DNA of 64,000 nt, taken from positions 61,604 through 125,603 of the forward strand of contig CAKKRE010000027.1 in the NCBI GenBank assembly GCA_919902505.1, in the 5' to 3' direction. A program made the translations under genes and the position numbers. Source of the stretch: Nitrospiraceae bacterium. Lineage in GTDB: Bacteria; Nitrospirota; Nitrospiria; Nitrospirales; Nitrospiraceae. The notes under the pieces are model-generated. The model saw only the letters and a list, made by a program, of their open reading frames with translations. It ran no database searches and was not told the DNA's origin. Below are positions 60,032 through 64,000 of this stretch, piece after piece; within the stretch, counting starts at the first letter, position 1; each line of letters begins with the position of its first letter.

Positions 60032-61552
60032 ATGAAGAAGATCCAAGTTCACGCACAGGTCGGACGGGCAGAAAACGAGGCCTCCGAGGTTCTGGTGTTG
60101 CTCCACTGCGAGGGCAACGCCGATCTCACGCAAGAGGCTGCGGCCATCGATGCTCAACTCGGGGGGCAGCTTGCCACGTTGATTCAGCGCGGAGAATTCG
60201 AAGGGAAGCTCGGCGAAGGATTGCTGGTCCATACCCAGGGCAAGGCCAAGGCGAAACGGCTGTTGCTGGCAGGGTTGGGTAAGGAAAAAGATCTGCGCTT
60301 GGATGCGTTCCGTCAGGCGCTCGGCACTGCGGTCAAACGTGTCCGTCAGGCCAAAGTGACCTCCTTCGCCGTGGTGCTGCCGGCCGCCATGCTGGAGGAG
60401 ATTCCCGTCCAGGATGTGGCGCAGGCCTTGGCGGAGGGCGCCATCCTCGGCAACTATCAATTTACCGCCTATCGTAGCCCCAATGGAACCAAGCCGATCG
60501 ACGTCGAGCGTCTGACGATCTACACGTCACAAGCCTCGCTGCTCCCTCAAATCACCGAGGGAATCCGGCGCGGTGTGGCGACGGCTGAAGCGACGGTGCT
60601 GGTTCGCGACCTGTGCAACCATCCGGCCAACGTAATGACGCCGACGCGCATCGTGCGTGAAGCCAAGGCGGTGGCCAAAGAATCCGGTGTGCGCCTGAAG
60701 GTGCTCGAACAAAAGGATATGGAACAACTCGGCATGGGTGCCTTGCTGGGTGTGGCGCGTGGCAGCCACGAACCGCCGAAGTTCATCATCCTGGAATACA
60801 AAGGCGCCAAAGCGAAGAAGGGAGATCCTCCGGTGGTGCTGGTGGGAAAGACCATCACCTTTGACACCGGCGGCATTTCGCTGAAGCCGGCCGAGAACAT
60901 GGAACATATGAAGGCCGATATGACGGGCGGCGCTGAAGTCCTGGCGACGATGCGAGCCGCAGCGCGGCTCAAGCTTCCTCTCCACCTCGTCAGCATTCTG
61001 CCCGTGGCTGAAAATATGCCGGGTGGGCGCGCGATGCGGCCGGGAGATATCGTGACGACCCTCTCCGGCAAGACCGTCGAAGTGCAGAATACCGATGCCG
61101 AGGGCCGGCTGATCCTGTCGGACGCCTTAGCCTACGCCACCCGCTACAAACCGGCGGTGTTGATCGATATCGCGACACTGACCGGTGCCTGCGTGGTGGC
61201 GCTCGGTCAATTTGCCATCGGGATGTTCGGCAACAACGATCAGCTGAAAGAGCATGTTCGGAACGCCGGTCAACGCGCCGGCGAGCGCGTGTGGGAGATG
61301 CCGTTGTGGGAGGAGTATTTCGAGCAGCTGCGCAGCGACGTGGCGGATATGCGGAATATCGGCGGCCGGGGCGGCGGGATGATCACCGCCGCCTTGTTCC
61401 TGAGCAAGTTTGTCGGCGATTGCCCATGGATCCATTTGGACATTGCGAGCACCGACTGGAGCGAACGGGAGCGAGCGTATCTGCCGAAGGGTCCGACCGG
61501 GATCGGCACACGCCTGCTCATTCAGTTTCTCCTGGACCGCACGTTGCCGTAG
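60032..61552 (+). CDS. pepA: Leucyl aminopeptidase (cytosol, M17)
   Basis: 506 residues. The di-zinc catalytic domain has VGKTITFDTGGISLKPAENM (metal Asp and Lys), MKADMTGGAEVLATMRAA (metal Asp), and NTDAEGRLILSDALAYA (the M17 signature with Asp, Glu and the catalytic Arg). A divergent macro-domain-like N-terminus of about 170 residues precedes it. Removes N-terminal residues, especially Leu, in the cytoplasm. In some bacteria PepA also binds DNA. The ATG at 60032 has GGGGAGG upstream. Confidence 0.96.
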   Translation: MKKIQVHAQVGRAENEASEVLVLLHCEGNADLTQEAAAIDAQLGGQLATLIQRGEFEGKLGEGLLVHTQGKAKAKRLLLAGLGKEKDLRLDAFRQALGTAVKRVRQAKVTSFAVVLPAAMLEEIPVQDVAQALAEGAILGNYQFTAYRSPNGTKPIDVERLTIYTSQASLLPQITEGIRRGVATAEATVLVRDLCNHPANVMTPTRIVREAKAVAKESGVRLKVLEQKDMEQLGMGALLGVARGSHEPPKFIILEYKGAKAKKGDPPVVLVGKTITFDTGGISLKPAENMEHMKADMTGGAEVLATMRAAARLKLPLHLVSILPVAENMPGGRAMRPGDIVTTLSGKTVEVQNTDAEGRLILSDALAYATRYKPAVLIDIATLTGACVVALGQFAIGMFGNNDQLKEHVRNAGQRAGERVWEMPLWEEYFEQLRSDVADMRNIGGRGGGMITAALFLSKFVGDCPWIHLDIASTDWSERERAYLPKGPTGIGTRLLIQFLLDRTLP

Positions 61553-61623
61553 GCCCTGTCTTCGGTACGTGAACACAACGGGGGATCTGCCTGCTTCTCA
61601 CCAGATCGTCGGAGTAGCGAGTG

Positions 61624-62775
61624 ATGACATTACGCGAGCAGATCGGTCAGCTTTTTATGATGGGCTTCACCGGGACCACGGTCACCAAAGACCTGGCCTC
61701 GTTTCTGACAGCCTCCAAGCCGGGCGGCGTCATCTTTTTCCGCCGCAATCTCGAGTCGGTTCAGCAGATCGTCGATCTCACCAACGGGCTGCAGAAACTG
61801 TCGCCCGCTCAGCCGCTGCTGATCGCGATTGACCAGGAGGGCGGCCGGGTGTCCCGGCTGCCCGCCGAATTTACGATTTTCCCTCCCTGCGGGCAGCTGG
61901 GGCAGTGCAATTCCAGTGAGCTGGCCTACTCCGCTGCAGCCACCATTGCGAAAGAGTTGCGGGCGGTGGGGATCAACATGAACATGGCCCCGGTGTTGGA
62001 TGTGAACAGCAATCCGGACAATCCCGTGATCGGTGACCGGGCATTCGGCGCCACCCCCGATCTTGTCGGCGAAATGGGGTTGGCGACCATCGGAGGGCTG
62101 CAGGACAATATGGTGGTGGCGTGCGGGAAACACTTTCCCGGCCATGGAGATACGGCGACCGATTCGCACAAAGAGCTTCCCGTCGTCGATGCGGGGATCC
62201 AGCGGTTGCGCGACACGGAGTTTCCTCCCTTTCAACAGGCCATTCGTCATGGCGTAGCCAGCTTGATGACCGCCCATGTGCTGTATCGGGCCTTGGATCC
62301 GGAGGCGCCGGCAACCCTGTCTTCAGCGGTGATCCAGCGCTTGCTGCGCGAGGAGTTTCGATATGAGGGCGTAGTCTTTACCGACGATCTGGAGATGCAT
62401 GCCATTATCGATCACGACGGGATCGGCGAAGCGGCAGTCCGGTCGTTTGTGGCCGGATGCGATGTCCTGTTGATCTGCAAGGACCAGGACCGTGTCATGA
62501 CCGCCATGCAAGCCATCGAGCGTGCGGTGAAAGATGGCAGGATCACTCAGGAGAGGCTGGGCCAGTCGCTGGCCCGAGTGGCGAAGCTCAAGGCACGGTA
62601 CCTCCATCCCTACAAACCTGTCACGATTTCCGATGCGCGGTTGGTGGTCGGGTGCCGGTCGCACAAGGTGCTGCTCGACTCATGGCACAAAGCCTATGCA
62701 CGCATACCCAAACCGACGTTCGTTGAGAGGGGCCAGGCGGCACCACCCCATGATTCTCCAGTGACGCACGTCTGA
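61624..62775 (+). CDS. nagZ: Glycoside hydrolase family 3, beta-N-acetylhexosaminidase type
   Basis: 383 residues. The NagZ signature KHFPGHGDTATDSHKELPVV (catalytic Asp/His loop) and the nucleophile block VVFTDDLEMHAI are both present, along with LLIAIDQEGGRVSRL and MNMAPVLDVNSNPDNPVIGD. It removes N-acetylglucosamine from recycled peptidoglycan fragments. It has no signal peptide, fitting cytoplasmic recycling. The ATG at 61624 follows an in-frame GTG at 61621. The 222 bases after the gene hold nothing recognisable. Confidence 0.92.
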   Translation: MTLREQIGQLFMMGFTGTTVTKDLASFLTASKPGGVIFFRRNLESVQQIVDLTNGLQKLSPAQPLLIAIDQEGGRVSRLPAEFTIFPPCGQLGQCNSSELAYSAAATIAKELRAVGINMNMAPVLDVNSNPDNPVIGDRAFGATPDLVGEMGLATIGGLQDNMVVACGKHFPGHGDTATDSHKELPVVDAGIQRLRDTEFPPFQQAIRHGVASLMTAHVLYRALDPEAPATLSSAVIQRLLREEFRYEGVVFTDDLEMHAIIDHDGIGEAAVRSFVAGCDVLLICKDQDRVMTAMQAIERAVKDGRITQERLGQSLARVAKLKARYLHPYKPVTISDARLVVGCRSHKVLLDSWHKAYARIPKPTFVERGQAAPPHDSPVTHV

Positions 62776-62997
62776 TCGGCGTGCGCCCTGTTCCGCTCGC
62801 TTCTCACTCCAGGCATGGGGGAGTGAGTGTTCTTCTTCTGGTCAATTCATGGTGCCGGTCTGATTTTTTCTGCGCGACCCAGGCGCTCCATATACTGGGC
62901 TCGGCCGACGGAGTCTGCGCTGGCTTTTCCCCTGGCGATCTGATTCACTATCGGATCATGTAACGTGTCTCTTCTCTCCCTTTCATACCGAGGCGGC

Positions 62998-63384
62998 ATG
63001 GCGATCAAAAAAGGTGACATTCTCGATGAGCGAAAACGCTTTCCCGATTCGTGCGGGCTCGTGGTCAAGGTGGCCGGCGGCGGCGAGGGATTCCAGAAGA
63101 TCCTCTGCTGCGGGCATGAGCTGACTGAAGAAGATGTGGTGCCGGATCTCATCTCGTCGAGAGGCCGGAAGAAAGGCGAGTTGCTCCCCGGGGCCATGCT
63201 GGAAGAAAAGCGGCAGTTCCCCGACTCTTGCGGCCTGCGCCTGATGGTGATCGACGGAGGCGCCGGGTTTCAGGGGATCGACTGTTGTGGCCACACCATC
63301 ACGGCCAAGGCGGTCAACGGTTTGAAATTCGGTCAACCGCGGGAGGACTTCCCCATGCCGACCGGTCAGGCAGGAACAGCGTGA
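62998..63384 (+). CDS. Tandem CCGH-motif protein of unknown function
   Basis: 128 residues made of two copies of the same module: KKGDILDERKRFPDSCGLVV, then GEGFQKILCCGHELT (residues 4-50), and LEEKRQFPDSCGLRLMVIDG, then GAGFQGIDCCGHTIT (residues 67-110). Each has FPDSCG and CCGH, so a metal or disulfide site of three Cys and one His per module is likely. I recognise no named family. The ATG at 62998 has GAGGCGG upstream. The stop overlaps the next gene (GTGA). Confidence 0.8.
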   Translation: MAIKKGDILDERKRFPDSCGLVVKVAGGGEGFQKILCCGHELTEEDVVPDLISSRGRKKGELLPGAMLEEKRQFPDSCGLRLMVIDGGAGFQGIDCCGHTITAKAVNGLKFGQPREDFPMPTGQAGTA

Positions 63385-63905
63385 CGCCGCCGGTGACCCC
63401 TCCCGGGCCACTTGAGAAGTCTCGCCGGGCGACCATGCAGTGGTTGCTGGGATTCATGGATCACTTAGACCGGTTGGGCTATGTCGCGGCGGGATTCAGC
63501 TTGCTGGCCTTAGGCATGCTGATTTTTGTGCATGCCTGGTACGTCTTTTTCTTGCGGTCCAACGATGCCCTGCTGCTGCCTGCCGGACTCAAGTTGTTGA
63601 ATGATTTGCTCCTCGTCATCATCCTGCTGGAATTGTTCCGGACGGTCGTGCGGTTTCTTCAGACCGAGGTGCTGGAATTGGAGCCCTATCTGGCGGTCGG
63701 CATCATCGCCTGCACGCGACGGGTGTTGACGGCCAGCGCGGAATTGTCCCATCAGCTTGAGGTGGTGACGCGAGAGGCGCGGCAGGAACTCTTCCAGCAG
63801 TATGTGATGGATGTCGGCCTCAACGTGACTGTTATCATTGTCCTCATCCTGGGTGTGTACCTGCTGCGCATGCGTCCTACGAGAGAGCGCCCCGTTACGA
63901 CTTAA
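63381..63905 (+). CDS. PsiE-like membrane protein
   Basis: 174 residues. Helices AAGFSLLALGMLIFVHAWYV, LKLLNDLLLVIILLELFRTV and MDVGLNVTVIIVLILGVYLL frame the PsiE (phosphate-starvation-inducible E) pattern: LLELFRTVVRFLQTEVLELE, PYLAVGIIACTRRVL. Function unknown in the family. The GTG start at 63381 overlaps the stop of the CCGH gene, so the two are translated together. The last 95 bases of the window contain no gene. Confidence 0.82.
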   Translation: MTPPVTPPGPLEKSRRATMQWLLGFMDHLDRLGYVAAGFSLLALGMLIFVHAWYVFFLRSNDALLLPAGLKLLNDLLLVIILLELFRTVVRFLQTEVLELEPYLAVGIIACTRRVLTASAELSHQLEVVTREARQELFQQYVMDVGLNVTVIIVLILGVYLLRMRPTRERPVTT

Positions 63906-64000
63906 TCGATTCTGGACCAAATAGCAGGGGGGTGATAGGTCCATCCCTGTCAAGCCATCTGAAAATCTTACCGAAGCCCGAGTCGTTGCGTCATCAGAAA

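Overview
The window looks like a chromosomal piece of a Nitrospira-type bacterium (Nitrospirota). The reasons are high GC, a complex I cluster with two nuoM genes (the '2M' type known from this phylum), an LpxC gene for a Gram-negative envelope, and many small lineage-type hypotheticals and dispersed palindromic repeats. This assignment comes from gene content and memory of the group, not from a search.

Layout. 1-960: two homologous non-coding or micro-ORF units ahead of a small MscS channel. 1.5-8.4 kb: glycerophosphodiesterase, CBS protein, pterin dehydratase, a cobalamin-type radical SAM RiPP C-methyltransferase, an AhpD-like protein, an inositol-phosphatase-family gene, a HARE-HTH protein and an 18-residue lysine-rich microprotein. 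8.4-13.9 kb (minus strand): lpxC, a NarL-type two-component pair whose kinase carries a Rossmann sensor domain, nrdR, glyA, rplI. 14-18 kb: a degenerate helicase-like protein, tRNA-Leu(CAG), a hicBA toxin-antitoxin cassette between direct repeats, and a Fic enzyme. 18-23 kb: P450, a FliL fragment, an M6-like protease, a DCC protein and a scarred patch of gene fragments with an IS30 remnant. 23.4-29.1 kb: a tightly packed plus-strand group ending in photolyase and DUF523/DUF1722, resembling light-response clusters. 29-32.9 kb: small genes, a CbiX-like chelatase, pyrE, a rhodanese and a phosphodiester glycosidase. 33-36.7 kb: three signalling genes (CHASE3 kinase, Rcp1-like regulator, hybrid kinase).

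36.8-50.5 kb (minus strand) is the complex I operon nuoA-B-C-D-G-I-J-K-L-M-M-N. It lacks nuoE, nuoF and nuoH. NuoG keeps a molybdopterin-enzyme architecture, and the distal NuoM has lost the conserved TM7 lysine.

51-64 kb: an OmpA-domain protein, a PriA whose Walker motifs are eroded, a membrane protein, a response regulator next to a PAS kinase with a damaged ATP site, tRNA-Leu(GAG), a HAD phosphatase, queE, pepA, a nagZ-like hydrolase, a tandem CCGH-motif protein and a PsiE-like membrane protein.

The most unusual signals are: a palindromic repeat family whose copies begin at stop codons, one of which supplies the only possible precursor ORF of the radical SAM enzyme; the tandem RNA-like units at the left edge; the ATPase-dead PriA; and the modified 2M complex I.
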